From Simplicispira hankyongi (GTDB lineage: Bacteria > Pseudomonadota > Gammaproteobacteria > Burkholderiales > Burkholderiaceae_C), in contig NZ_QXJC01000003.1 of the NCBI RefSeq assembly GCF_003570885.1, positions 916,536 through 980,535 of the forward strand: a stretch of DNA of 64,000 bases, given 5' to 3'. Position 1 is the stretch's first letter. The number at the start of each line of letters is the position of its first letter. Below are positions 1-10,097 of the stretch, piece by piece. The notes under the pieces were generated by a model. The model saw only the letters and a program-made list of their open reading frames with translations. It was not told the origin of the DNA and made no database searches. A program made the translations under genes and the position numbers.

Positions 1-1272
<1,272 letters not shown>

Positions 1273-1285
1273 GGGGGACTCCTCC

Positions 1286-2125
1286 ATGCCCCACCGCGAA
1301 CGCAGCAAGACGTTGGACATCGAGCAGCGGCTCCTGATCGACGCCATCTACCTGCGCTACCACTACGACTTTCGCTCCTATGCCCAGGCGTCGCTGTGCC
1401 GCCGTCTGAATGCGGCGCTGGCGCGGTTCCAGTGCAAAACCCTTTCGCAGCTGCAGGACCGCGTGCTGCACGAGCCCGACGTGTTTGCCGGCATGCTTGA
1501 CTACCTGACGGTGCAGGTGAGCGACATGTTCCGCGACCCCGACTACTTTCGCGCGCTGCGCGAGCAGGTGCTGCCGCATTTGCACACCTACCCCTTGCTC
1601 AAGATCTGGGTGGCGGGCTGCAGCACGGGCGAAGAGGTGTATTCCCTGGCCGTTCTGCTGCAGGAAGCCGGGCTGCTGGAACGCACCTTCATCTACGCCA
1701 CCGACATCAACGCCAAGGCCCTGCAAGCCGCAAGTGCCGGCGTGTTCGACGTCGAGCGCGTGCCGGCTTTCTCGCAGAACCACGCCGCCTCGGGCGCCGT
1801 GACCTCGCTGTCGGACTACTACACCGCCGCCTACGGACGCGTGGTGTTCCACAAATCGCTGCGCGACCACATGGTGTTCTCGGACCACAGCCTGGCGACG
1901 GACAGCGTGTTTTCCGAAGTGCACCTGGTGTCGTGCCGCAACGTGCTGATCTATTTCGAGCGCGCGTTGCAGGACCGCGCCCTCGGGCTGTTTCGCGAGG
2001 CCCTGTGCCAGCGTGGTTTTCTGGGCCTGGGCAGCAAGGAATCGCTGCGCTTTTCTACCCAGGCCGACGCGTTCGAGGACTGCGTTCCGCTGCAGTGCAT
2101 CTACCGCAAGAAGGCTTTGGCGTGA
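1286..2125 (+). CDS. CheR-type protein-glutamate O-methyltransferase
   Basis: 279 residues, the usual length for CheR. The family transfers methyl groups from SAM to glutamates of chemoreceptors or receptor-like kinases. The N-terminal helical domain (about 1-75) carries the YHYDFRSYAQ segment. The SAM-binding domain has the motif WVAGCSTGEEVYSLA (about residues 109-123), and VSCRNVLIYFE lies near 217-227. The start codon ATG follows an AGGGGGAC ribosome site at 1272-1279. No chemoreceptor or CheA/CheW gene is visible, so this is more likely an accessory regulator of the adjacent hybrid kinase than the main flagellar CheR. Its stop overlaps the GTG start of the cheB remnant by four bases. Confidence 0.9.
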   Translation: MPHRERSKTLDIEQRLLIDAIYLRYHYDFRSYAQASLCRRLNAALARFQCKTLSQLQDRVLHEPDVFAGMLDYLTVQVSDMFRDPDYFRALREQVLPHLHTYPLLKIWVAGCSTGEEVYSLAVLLQEAGLLERTFIYATDINAKALQAASAGVFDVERVPAFSQNHAASGAVTSLSDYYTAAYGRVVFHKSLRDHMVFSDHSLATDSVFSEVHLVSCRNVLIYFERALQDRALGLFREALCQRGFLGLGSKESLRFSTQADAFEDCVPLQCIYRKKALA

Positions 2126-2349
2126 ACACCTCCACCCGGACTTTCGAGGCCATTGCCATCGTGATAGGCGGCTCTGCCAGCGCCGTTGATCAGGCCAAGG
2201 GCCTGTACCTCGTGCAAGCGCCCGACAGCGCCTCCTCGCCCACCATGCCACGGGCTGTGCTGTCACGGATCCCGCAGGTTCCCTATGTCCTGAGCCCTGT
2301 GGCGATGGCCGAAACCCTCACCCGACTGCATACCCGAGGATTGCTGTGA
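2122..2349 (+). pseudogene. CheB methylesterase remnant with large internal deletion
   Basis: GTG at 2122 overlaps the cheR stop, and the frame stays open for 75 codons. The first ~22 residues (AIAIVIGGSASAV) match the beginning of the CheB catalytic domain around its nucleophilic serine (normally GASAGG). They join directly to QAPDSASSPTMPRAV and PVAMAETLTRL, which match the end of that domain (QDP-x-x-A-x-x-x-x-MP-x-A). About 110-120 residues of the ~190-residue domain, including the catalytic His and Asp, are therefore missing. The frame is intact and the stop overlaps the next gene's GTG start (GTGA), so the stump still provides translational coupling. I infer it has no esterase activity. 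Confidence 0.75.
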
Positions 2350-3491
2350 AACGATCTGCCAATCTGGATGCGCAAGTCGCGGCACCGATCAAGTGCCTGA
2401 TCGTCGACGACATTGCCGAGAACCTCGTTGCCCTCGAAGCCTTGCTGCAACGGGACGACCTGCTGGTCCTCAAGGCACAGTCAGGTGCCCAAGCCCTGGA
2501 GTTGCTGCTCGAACACGACGACATCGCGCTCGCGCTGCTCGATGTGCAAATGCCCGAGATGACCGGTTTTGAATTGGCCGAGATAATCCGCGGGCGCGAA
2601 CGCACGCGCCACATTCCTCTGATTTTCGTGACCGCGGGCACACAGAACAGTGACTGGCAGTTCAAGGGTTACGACGCCGGAGCAGTGGATTTTCTCTACA
2701 AGCCTATTGATCCCCATATGCTGCTCAGCAAGGTGGAGGTGTTCTTCACGCTGCACCGCCAGAAGCGCACGTTGGCGCGCGAACTGGCCGAGCGCACGGA
2801 GGCGCTGCGCATCAACGAAATGTTCATGGCCGTCTTGAGCCACGACCTGCGCACGCCGCTGACCTCGGTCACCCTGGCATCGGGCGCGCTGGTTCGCGCC
2901 TGCACGGACAAAAAGAACGCGGCGCTGGCGGGCCGCATCCTGTCCAGCGCGCGGCGCATGGACGGCATGATCGAAAACTTGCTCGACCTCACACGCATTC
3001 GCCAGCATGGGGGCCTGAGCCTGCATCCGGGTCCACTCGATCTGGGCGAACTGTGCGCACGCGTTGTCGAGGAACTGCGGGACCACGGCACCCGAGAGGT
3101 GGTGCTCAGCAGCGCGGGCGTGCTTTCAGGTTCCTGGGACGGTGACCGCCTGGCCCAGGTGCTGACCAACCTGCTTGGCAATGCGCTGCGGCATGGCGCA
3201 GCCGATCAACCCATTGGTCTGCACCTGGACGGCACCCACACGAGCGCCATTCGCATGGAGATCAGCAACGGTGGTTGCATCCCTGCCGACCTGCTGCCGC
3301 TGCTGTTCACGCCATTTCGCAGTAGCGCAAGCAAAGGGGGGCGCCGCGATGGACTGGGACTGGGCCTGTACATCGTGCAGCAGATCGTCACGAGCCACGG
3401 CGGCGGCATTGCAGTGCACAGCGCGGACGACCACACCCGCTTTACTGTGACGCTTCCGCGAAACACTGGATCGTCGCCGCCCAGCCGATGA
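2346..3491 (+). CDS. Response regulator-histidine kinase (REC-HisKA-HATPase)
   Basis: 381 residues from a GTG start embedded in the stop of the cheB remnant. The N-terminal receiver (about 15-135) has LIVDD, phospho-acceptor in LLDVQMPEMTG and FLYKPID. A linker helix leads to HisKA with the phospho-acceptor box MAVLSHDLRTPLTSV (about 160-174). The HATPase_c domain follows, with N-box LTNLLGNALRHG and the G-boxes DGLGLGLYIV and SHGGG. There are no membrane segments, so it is a soluble kinase whose input is its own receiver, probably phosphorylated by the hybrid kinase at the start of the cluster. It converges with the next gene, with stop codons 5 bp apart. Confidence 0.9.
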   Translation: MKRSANLDAQVAAPIKCLIVDDIAENLVALEALLQRDDLLVLKAQSGAQALELLLEHDDIALALLDVQMPEMTGFELAEIIRGRERTRHIPLIFVTAGTQNSDWQFKGYDAGAVDFLYKPIDPHMLLSKVEVFFTLHRQKRTLARELAERTEALRINEMFMAVLSHDLRTPLTSVTLASGALVRACTDKKNAALAGRILSSARRMDGMIENLLDLTRIRQHGGLSLHPGPLDLGELCARVVEELRDHGTREVVLSSAGVLSGSWDGDRLAQVLTNLLGNALRHGAADQPIGLHLDGTHTSAIRMEISNGGCIPADLLPLLFTPFRSSASKGGRRDGLGLGLYIVQQIVTSHGGGIAVHSADDHTRFTVTLPRNTGSSPPSR

Positions 3492-3496
3492 ATGGA

Positions 3497-3859
3497 CTAA
3501 TCGGCGCTGAGTGCCTGCTCAATCTCCCGCAGCAGAGCGTCGAGCTGTTCCAATTCAAACGGTTTGAGCAGCGTGCGCACATGCGGCCCCCAGGCCTGCG
3601 CATGCTTGCCCAGCTCGTAGCCCGAGCACAGCACCACCCAGCGGTCCGGGTTCCTGGTCAACAACTGGTGCGCAAACTCGATCCCAGAGAGTCCGGGCAA
3701 ACTCACGTCGGTCACCACCACATCGAAGGGGGTCTGCACGTCCTGCGCCATGCCCTGCTCTGCACTTTCGCACAGCACCACCGAGCGCCCTTCGCCCTCC
3801 ATCAGCATGCCGATGGTTTCACGCAGATCCTCATGGTCTTCAACGTACAGAATTCGCAT
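3497..3859 (-). CDS. Single-domain response regulator
   Basis: 120 residues consisting of one receiver domain and nothing else. MRILYVEDHEDLRET gives the acidic pocket, VVTDVSLPGLSG the phospho-acceptor Asp (about residue 49), and LLKPFE the conserved Lys. There is no output domain, so it probably works as a CheY-like effector or phosphate shuttle for the neighbouring kinases on the opposite strand. It is convergent with the receiver-kinase gene. Target unknown. Confidence 0.85.
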   Translation of the reverse strand: MRILYVEDHEDLRETIGMLMEGEGRSVVLCESAEQGMAQDVQTPFDVVVTDVSLPGLSGIEFAHQLLTRNPDRWVVLCSGYELGKHAQAWGPHVRTLLKPFELEQLDALLREIEQALSAD

Positions 3860-3957
3860 GGAGTGCTGGCCCGAACCCGGATGGTGGTCAATCCAACGAT
3901 CATCTCAAGGGCGACGCGCTCAACTTTGTAGGACAGCGTCTTGAAACCAGGCGACGC

Positions 3958-4476
3958 CTACTCCTCCAGCAGCGAGCGCAACATCCAGGCAGTCTGCTCG
4001 TGCACCGTCAAGCGCTGGGTGAGCAGGTCGGCCGTGGGCTCGTCGCCCACCTTGTCGGCCAGCGGGAACAGCTCGCGTGCCGTGCGCGCCACCGCCTCAT
4101 GGCCCGTCACCAGCACACGCACCATGTCCAGTGCGCGCGGTGGCGTAGCGGGTGCATCGGGCAGGCTGGCAAGCTTGCCGAACTGGGCGTAGGAACCCGG
4201 CGCCACATGGCCGAGCGAGCGGATGCGCTCGGCAATCGGATCCACCGCGTTCCACAACTCGGTGTACTGGCCCATGAACATCAGGTGCAGGGTGTTGAAC
4301 ATCGGCCCTGTGACATTCCAATGGAAGTTGTGCGTGGTCAGGTACAGGGTATAGGTGTCCGCCAGCAGGTGCGAAAGGCCTTTGGCAATGCCGGCGCGGT
4401 CTTTCTCGGAAATACCGATGTTGATGCGCGGCACGGCGGCGGTTTTGTCGGTGGATTTGGCGGGTGCTTTGGCCAT
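3958..4476 (-). CDS. dps: Dps/ferritin-like DNA-protection protein
   Basis: 172 residues. The Dps fold forms a dodecamer that stores iron and uses H2O2 at inter-subunit ferroxidase sites, shielding DNA. The conserved ferroxidase stretch is present: [14 protein letters not shown], then [17 protein letters not shown] and [10 protein letters not shown]. The N-terminus is Lys/Ala-rich (MAKAPAKS), as in DNA-binding members. I chose this ATG because AAGGAG lies 6 bases upstream. An in-frame start 33 bases further upstream has no ribosome site. It lies directly downstream of oxyR on the same strand, consistent with control by peroxide. Confidence 0.93.
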   Translation of the reverse strand: MAKAPAKSTDKTAAVPRINIGISEKDRAGIAKGLSHLLADTYTLYLTTHNFHWNVTGPMFNTLHLMFMGQYTELWNAVDPIAERIRSLGHVAPGSYAQFGKLASLPDAPATPPRALDMVRVLVTGHEAVARTARELFPLADKVGDEPTADLLTQRLTVHEQTAWMLRSLLEE

Positions 4477-4517
4477 TGGGTTCTCCTTGATGGTGTTAAG
4501 AACAGTCACTTTGGTCC

Positions 4518-4523
4518 ACTATA
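4518..4523 (-). promoter_or_regulatory. Possible -10 element of the dps promoter
   Basis: In the 55-bp gap between oxyR and dps, TATAGT lies on the minus strand about 40 bases upstream of the dps ATG. No good -35 hexamer is visible at 17-18 bp, as expected for an activator-dependent promoter. I see no convincing OxyR site. Weak call. Confidence 0.3.
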
Positions 4524-4531
4524 GGCCGCAT

Positions 4532-5497
4532 TCAGGTGAGGCGTTTGACGCCGGGCAAGCCACAGGCCACCACCGCATTGCGCAGCGCAGCAATCGCCTC
4601 GTAGCGCGTGAAGCTGCGCCGCCACACCAGCACCACGCGGCGCGTGGGCGGGGCGCTGCCGTCGGGCTCGACGATGGGCAGGTAGCGGATATGCGGGTCA
4701 TCAGCGTGGCGCCGCCGGGGGGCGCTGGTCAGCGCCGCATCCGGCACGGCCAGGCGCGGCACCAGCGTCACGCCCATGCCGGCGGCCACCATGTGCTTGA
4801 TGGTTTCCAGCGATGAGCCTTCAAAGCGCTTGTGGATGCCGTCGCCCTGTGGAGCCACCCGAGCAAATTCCGGGCACACCTCCAGCACATGGTCGCGAAA
4901 ACAGTGGCCGGCGCCCAGCAGCAGCACATGCTCGTTCTTCAGCTCCTCGGTGCAGACCGATTCCTGCTGCGCCAGCGGGTGCTTGCCGGGGACCGCCGCC
5001 AGAAACGGCTCGTCGTACAGCGGCGCACTGGCGAGGCCCGCATCGGGAAACGGCTCCGCCAGGATGGCGCAATCGATCTCGCCGGTGCGCAGCATTTCCA
5101 GCAATTTGACGGTGAAGTTCTCTTGCAGGATGAGCGGCATCTGCGGCGTGCGCTCAATGACGCTGCGCACCAGCTCAGGCAGCAAATAGGGACCGATGGT
5201 GTAGATCACCCCCAGGGTGAGCGGCCCGCTCAAAGGGTCTTTGCCGCGCAGCGCAATCTCTTTAATAGCCGCCGCCTGCTCCAGCACCGCCTGCGCCTGG
5301 CGCACGATCTCTTCACCCAGCGGCGTTACCGAGACGTCCCCCGCGCTGCGCTCGAAGAGCTTGAGATCGAGCTCTTCTTCCAGTTTCTTGACCGCCACCG
5401 ACAGCGTCGGCTGCGAGACATGGCAGGCTTCTGCCGCGCGCCCGAAATGGCGCTCGCGGGCGACGGCGACGATGTATTTGAGTTCGGTGAGGGTCAT
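4532..5497 (-). CDS. oxyR: OxyR, LysR-family peroxide-sensing transcriptional activator
   Basis: 321 residues. The N-terminal winged helix-turn-helix (about 1-60) contains HFGRAAEACHVSQPTLSVAVKKLE. The effector domain carries both redox cysteines of OxyR: GAGHCFRDH and LEVCPEF, nine residues apart around position 200, the pair that forms the disulfide on reaction with H2O2. Two further family signatures, FEGSSLETIKHMV and AAGMGVTLVP, follow. The start at MTLTELKYI is preferred over a longer form four residues upstream. Gene order oxyR-dps supports a peroxide-stress role. The recG gene upstream is on the same strand. Confidence 0.95.
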   Translation of the reverse strand: MTLTELKYIVAVARERHFGRAAEACHVSQPTLSVAVKKLEEELDLKLFERSAGDVSVTPLGEEIVRQAQAVLEQAAAIKEIALRGKDPLSGPLTLGVIYTIGPYLLPELVRSVIERTPQMPLILQENFTVKLLEMLRTGEIDCAILAEPFPDAGLASAPLYDEPFLAAVPGKHPLAQQESVCTEELKNEHVLLLGAGHCFRDHVLEVCPEFARVAPQGDGIHKRFEGSSLETIKHMVAAGMGVTLVPRLAVPDAALTSAPRRRHADDPHIRYLPIVEPDGSAPPTRRVVLVWRRSFTRYEAIAALRNAVVACGLPGVKRLT

Positions 5498-5595
5498 GGG
5501 GGCAGGCAACTATCGCGGCACAGGCCCCTGCCCGCAGCGCGCAGCGCTGCGGGAGGAGGGGGAAGCGGCGAAGCCGCGCAGGGGGTGGTCACAAT

Positions 5596-7692
5596 TCAAG
5601 CCTTGAGGTAGTCGGATTTTCCGCCCAGCCAGCGCTCCAGGTGCTGCGCCGCCAATTCGGGATGGTGCTCCAGCATTTTCGGCGCGGTTGCGCGCGCCCA
5701 GTCCAGCAGGTGCGTGTCGGTGGCGAGGTCGGCAAAACGCAGGAGCGCGTCGCCCGACTGGCGTGCCCCCAGGAATTCTCCGGGGCCACGGATTTCAAGG
5801 TCCCGCCGTGCGATCTCGAAGCCATCGCTGGTCTCTGCCATGGCGCGCAGGCGCTCTTTCGCCGTCTCGCCGACACGCCCGCTGTCGTTGGTGGCGTACA
5901 GCAGCACACAGGCCGAGGCAGTGGCGCCCCGCCCCACCCGGCCGCGCAGCTGGTGCAGCTGCGAGAGACCAAAGCGCTCCGCGTGCTCGATGACCATGAG
6001 CGAGGCGTTGGGCACGTCCACGCCGACCTCGATGACGGTGGTGCTGACCAGCACACCCAGATGGCCTTCGGTAAACAGCGCCATCACGGCCTTCTTTTCG
6101 GCGCTCGGCATGCGCGAATGCAGCAGGCCGACCGCCACGCCAGGCAGCGCCTCGCTCAGCTCGGCATGCACGGCAGTGGCGTTGGAAAGATCCAGCGCCT
6201 CGCTCTCTTCGATCAGCGGGCAGACCCAGTACACCTGGCGCCCCTCGGCGACCTGCGCGGCGATGCGCGCGATGACTTCATCCTTGCGGCTGTCGGCAAT
6301 GAGCTTGGTGACCACCGGCGTGCGGCCAGGGGGCAGCTCGTCGATGACCGAGACATCCAGGTCGGCGTAGTAGCTCATGGCCAGGGTGCGCGGGATGGGC
6401 GTGGCGCTCATCATCAGCATGTGCGGCTCCATGCCGTGCGCGGCGAGCTTTTGGCGCAGCGCCAGGCGCTGGAGCACGCCAAAGCGGTGCTGCTCATCGA
6501 CGATGGCCAGCGCCAGCCGATCAAACGCGACCTGCTCCTGGATGACGGCGTGCGTGCCGACCACCAGCGCCGCCTCGCCGCTGGCCACCCGCGCCAGGGC
6601 CGCCGTACGTTCCTTTTTTCTCTGGCCGCCCACCAGCCAGGCGACGCTGCGGCCCTCTGCCGCCAGCAGGGGCTCCAGCCAGCCGAGCAGCTTGGCGAAA
6701 TGCTGCGCAGCGAGGATTTCGGTCGGCGCCATCAGCGCGCACTGCCAGCCTGCGTCAATGGCGCGGGTGGCGGCAAGCGCTGCCACCACCGTTTTTCCCG
6801 AGCCCACGTCGCCTTGCAGCAAGCGGTGCATGGGCTGCGCGCGCGCCAGGTCGGCGCCGATTTCCCGCACGACGCGCACCTGCGCCGCCGTGAGCGCGAA
6901 GGGCAACCCAGCCTGCAATCGGGCGGTGAGCGATGCGCCATCCTGCACGAGCGCCAGCACCGGTGCACGCAGGCGCGAGCGCTCGCGCCGCGCCTGGAAC
7001 TGCGAGAGCTGCTGCGCCAGCAGCTCCTCGGCCTTGAGCCGTTGCCAGGCCGGGTGGCTGTGGTCTTCCAGCGCCGCCAACGCCACATCAGGCGTTGGGC
7101 GGTGCAAAAAAGTGAGCGCATCACGCAGGCACATCAAGCGCTGGAGGCTATTTTGGCTTGAAAAATAAGCGTGCGGAGGGGCGAGTTCCGGCACCAGGGT
7201 TTCCGGCAGGTCCACGCGCGTCAGGGCACTGGCAACCAACCGGCGCAGCAAGGGCTGGGGCAAGCCGGCCGCTGTCGGGTAGACAGGCGTCAGGGCCGTG
7301 GGCAGTTCGCCGCCTGCCGCACGAAACACCGGGTGCAGCATCTGCCGGCCCCAGAAACCTCCCCGCATTTCGCCCCGGATACGCAGGCGCGCGCCCACCG
7401 CCAGCGTCTTTTGTTGCGACGGGTAGAAGCTGAAGAAGCGCAGCGTGCAGTCGCCCGACGCGTCCTGCACCTGCACCACGAGCTGGCGGCGCGGGCGCAA
7501 CTGCACTTCGCTGGCGGTGACGGTGGCTTCGATTTGCGCCAGCTGACCATCGCGCGCGCTGGCGATCGGCACGATGCGGGTCTCGTCCTCGTAGCGCAGC
7601 GGCAGGTGCAGCGCCAGGTCGATGTCGCGCCTGAGGCCCAGTTTGTGCAGGGCCTTTTGAATGGCAGGGGCAAGGGCGCGGGGCGCAGGCAT
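5596..7692 (-). CDS. recG: ATP-dependent DNA helicase RecG
   Basis: 698 residues from MPAPRALAPAIQ, near the family's usual ~690. RecG regresses stalled forks and branch-migrates Holliday junctions. The N-terminal wedge (OB-fold) region is followed by a superfamily-2 helicase with Walker A GDVGSGKT, motif II DEQH, motif III MMSATPIPRT and motif VI QLRGRVGRG. A longer in-frame start exists 69 bases upstream but lacks family similarity. Half of a dispersed palindromic repeat (7136-7168) is embedded in frame, encoding the stretch around AYFSSQNSLQRLM (about residues 175-187), in the linker between the wedge and motor domains. Confidence 0.95.
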   Translation of the reverse strand: MPAPRALAPAIQKALHKLGLRRDIDLALHLPLRYEDETRIVPIASARDGQLAQIEATVTASEVQLRPRRQLVVQVQDASGDCTLRFFSFYPSQQKTLAVGARLRIRGEMRGGFWGRQMLHPVFRAAGGELPTALTPVYPTAAGLPQPLLRRLVASALTRVDLPETLVPELAPPHAYFSSQNSLQRLMCLRDALTFLHRPTPDVALAALEDHSHPAWQRLKAEELLAQQLSQFQARRERSRLRAPVLALVQDGASLTARLQAGLPFALTAAQVRVVREIGADLARAQPMHRLLQGDVGSGKTVVAALAATRAIDAGWQCALMAPTEILAAQHFAKLLGWLEPLLAAEGRSVAWLVGGQRKKERTAALARVASGEAALVVGTHAVIQEQVAFDRLALAIVDEQHRFGVLQRLALRQKLAAHGMEPHMLMMSATPIPRTLAMSYYADLDVSVIDELPPGRTPVVTKLIADSRKDEVIARIAAQVAEGRQVYWVCPLIEESEALDLSNATAVHAELSEALPGVAVGLLHSRMPSAEKKAVMALFTEGHLGVLVSTTVIEVGVDVPNASLMVIEHAERFGLSQLHQLRGRVGRGATASACVLLYATNDSGRVGETAKERLRAMAETSDGFEIARRDLEIRGPGEFLGARQSGDALLRFADLATDTHLLDWARATAPKMLEHHPELAAQHLERWLGGKSDYLKA
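7136..7168 (+). repeat. Dispersed AGCGCTTAT palindrome, 3' half copy inside recG
   Basis: Starts with AAGCGCTGGAGGCT followed by an AT-rich tail, matching the right half of the family (compare 12601-12632 and 40469-40495). It lies wholly within the recG coding frame on the opposite strand and is clearly richer in A+T than the surrounding gene. Confidence 0.6.
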
Positions 7693-7826
7693 GGTGGAAG
7701 CAGCAAGCGTATCGAACGCCAAGCATAGACGGGACGGAGCATCCCCCGCCGCAGTCCGCACGCCAGCCCAGGAACATGCCGGCCATCTAGAATCGGTCCT
7801 TCCCTGACCGCACCTCCTGCCCCGCC

Positions 7827-9122
7827 ATGCTCAAGCGCATTCAAACCCGCGACCTCGTGCTCGGCATGTATGTGCAGGAGTTCTGCGGCTCATGGATGGA
7901 CCACCCGTTCTGGCGGGCGAAGTTTTTGCTCAAAGAGCCGTCCGACCTGGCGCGTATTCGTGCCACCAGCATCACCGAATTGTGGATTGACACCGATCGT
8001 GGGCAAGACGTCGCCGCAGGCACGGTGACGCTCACGCAGGAAGAGGTCGAAGCGCGCATCGACACCGATTTCAGCGATCTGGCCGCGATGCACGCCATGG
8101 AAAGCACCGCCGCGGCCAAGCCGCGCCCAGCACCGATGGCGCCGCCGTGCCGCAACGCACTGGCCAGCATGCAGGACGAATTGCGCGCCGCGGCTGCCAT
8201 TTGCAGCCGGGGAAAAGATGCGGTGATCTCGATGTTCAGCGAAGCCCGCATGGGGCGTGCGGTGGACGCCGCTCAGGCACAGCGCCTGGCGCAGGAAATC
8301 AACGATTCCGTGACGCGCAACCCAGGCGCGCTCATCAGCCTGGCACGGCTGAAGACGGCCGACGACTACACCTACCTGCATTCGGTGGCGGTCTGCGCGC
8401 TGATGGTGGCACTCTCGCGCCAACTGGGCCTTAGCGAGGCGCACACGCGCAGCGCGGGCCTGGCCGGCCTGCTGCACGACCTGGGCAAGGCGGCGGTCCC
8501 GATCGAGGTGCTGAACAAGCCCGGCAAGCTCACCGACGAGGAGTTCGACATGGTGCGCCGGCACCCCGTCGCGGGCTACGAAATGCTCAAGGAGGCCGGC
8601 CAGGTGGGCGCGCCGGTACTCGATGCCTGCCGACACCACCACGAGAAGATGGATGGCACGGGCTACCCGGACCGGTTGGCGGGAGAAAAAATCAGCCTCA
8701 TCGCCCGCATGGCGGCGGTGTGCGACGTGTACGACGCGATTACATCCGACCGCGCCTACAAACGCGGCTGGGACCCTTCCGAATCGCTGCGCCGCATGGC
8801 CGAATGGACCGGGGGACATTTCGACGCCCGCGTCTTCCAGGCTTTCGTCAAGAGCATCGGCATCTATCCCGTGGGCTCGTTGGTGCGCCTGGTGTCGGGG
8901 CGCCTGGCGGTCGTGACCGAACAGGGCAGCCGCTCGCTAGTCACCCCGAAGGTGAAGGTGTTTTACTCGACACGCTCCAACCTGCGCATTGCCCCGGAAA
9001 TCATCGATCTCGGTGCCGTCGGGTGCAACGACCGCATCGCGGCGCGCGAAGACCCGGCGAAATGGAACTTCCCCGACCTCAACGCAATGTGGTCGGGCCT
9101 GCCCAGCCACGCCCCGGCATGA
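7827..9122 (+). CDS. HD-GYP cyclic-di-GMP phosphodiesterase with DUF3391 N-terminus
   Basis: 431 residues. The N-terminal ~130 residues (MLKRIQTRDLVLGMYVQE...) match the DUF3391 domain found before many HD-GYP domains. The C-terminal HD-GYP domain has HSVAVCALM, the metal-binding GLLHDLGKAAVP, RRHPVAGYE, CRHHHEKMDGTGYP (the GYP motif) and AAVCDVYDAITSDR, so all metal ligands appear intact. The family hydrolyses c-di-GMP to GMP, favouring motility over biofilm. It is cytosolic, with no signal peptide or membrane segment. The stop overlaps the next gene's start (ATGA). Confidence 0.92.
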   Translation: MLKRIQTRDLVLGMYVQEFCGSWMDHPFWRAKFLLKEPSDLARIRATSITELWIDTDRGQDVAAGTVTLTQEEVEARIDTDFSDLAAMHAMESTAAAKPRPAPMAPPCRNALASMQDELRAAAAICSRGKDAVISMFSEARMGRAVDAAQAQRLAQEINDSVTRNPGALISLARLKTADDYTYLHSVAVCALMVALSRQLGLSEAHTRSAGLAGLLHDLGKAAVPIEVLNKPGKLTDEEFDMVRRHPVAGYEMLKEAGQVGAPVLDACRHHHEKMDGTGYPDRLAGEKISLIARMAAVCDVYDAITSDRAYKRGWDPSESLRRMAEWTGGHFDARVFQAFVKSIGIYPVGSLVRLVSGRLAVVTEQGSRSLVTPKVKVFYSTRSNLRIAPEIIDLGAVGCNDRIAAREDPAKWNFPDLNAMWSGLPSHAPA

Positions 9123-10069
9123 GCGCCATTCGCACGCTCACGCCCAATCCGGCACTGGACCTCTCGGCGCGCACGGCGAAGGTCGAGCCGACCCACAAGC
9201 TGCGCTGCAGCGACCTGCAGCGCCACGCCGGCGGCGGCGGCATCAACGTGGCGCGCATGCTCCACCGTCTGGGGGTCGATGTGCGGGCCCACTACCTGGC
9301 CGGCGGCGTGGCGGGTGCGCAGCTCACAGCGCTGTTGGCTCAGGAGGGTGTGCCCGCGCAGTGCCAGCCCATTGCCGGAGAAACGCGCGAAAACCTGTCC
9401 GTGCTGGACAAGGCCAGCGGCCAGGAGTTTCGCTTCGTCATGCCAGGCCCGCAGCTCGCGCAGCAGGAGTGGCAGACCTGCCTGTCCGCCATGGCAAGCC
9501 TCCATCCGGCGCCGCAGTGGCTGGTGGCCAGCGGCAGCCTGCCACCCGGCGCGCCAGACGATTTTTACGCGCGCCTGGCACGTCAAGCGCAGAACGCTGG
9601 CGTGGCCCTGGCACTCGACACCTCTGGCGCCGCCCTGGCGCATGCCATGGACGCGGGCGTAGCGCTGGTCAAGCCCAGCCTGGGCGAGCTGCGCAGTCTC
9701 ACCGGCCTGCCGCTTGCCGAGCAACATGAAGCCATCGCCGCCGCCACCGCGCTGGTGCAGCGCGGTGCAGCGCACATGGTGGCGCTCAGCCTGGGGGCGG
9801 AAGGTGCCGTGCTCGCTACAGCGCACGGCGTGTGGCAGGCACCCGCCGTGCCTGTGACCGCGGCGCAAGGCACTACCGGCGCAGGGGACTGTTTTCTGGG
9901 GGGGCTGCTGGCAGCGTTGGTACGGGGAAAAACCCCGCCAGAGGCTTTGCGTTGGGCCACCGCCGCCGGTGCTGCCTCGCTGCTGGCCAGCGGCACGGCG
10001 CTGGCCAGTGCGGCGGATGTGGGCAAGCTGCTGGTCCAGGTAATGGTCTCGCCGGTCGCTGCGATATAG
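9119..10069 (+). CDS. PfkB-family sugar kinase (6-phosphofructokinase-2 / 1-phosphofructokinase type)
   Basis: 316 residues. The N-terminus IRTLTPNPALDLS and the substrate loop AGGGGINVARML are typical of the Pfk-2/FruK/LacC branch. The C-terminus has the PfkB signature QGTTGAGDCFLGGLL with the catalytic Asp. It phosphorylates a phosphorylated sugar using ATP; fructose-6-phosphate is the most likely substrate, but the sequence alone does not separate it from tagatose-6-phosphate or fructose-1-phosphate. ATG at 9119 overlaps the stop of the HD-GYP gene, so the two are translationally coupled. No PTS genes are nearby. Confidence 0.85.
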   Translation: MSAIRTLTPNPALDLSARTAKVEPTHKLRCSDLQRHAGGGGINVARMLHRLGVDVRAHYLAGGVAGAQLTALLAQEGVPAQCQPIAGETRENLSVLDKASGQEFRFVMPGPQLAQQEWQTCLSAMASLHPAPQWLVASGSLPPGAPDDFYARLARQAQNAGVALALDTSGAALAHAMDAGVALVKPSLGELRSLTGLPLAEQHEAIAAATALVQRGAAHMVALSLGAEGAVLATAHGVWQAPAVPVTAAQGTTGAGDCFLGGLLAALVRGKTPPEALRWATAAGAASLLASGTALASAADVGKLLVQVMVSPVAAI

Positions 10070-10097
10070 CCCCGAGCAAGCCCCCCCGCGCAGCGGG

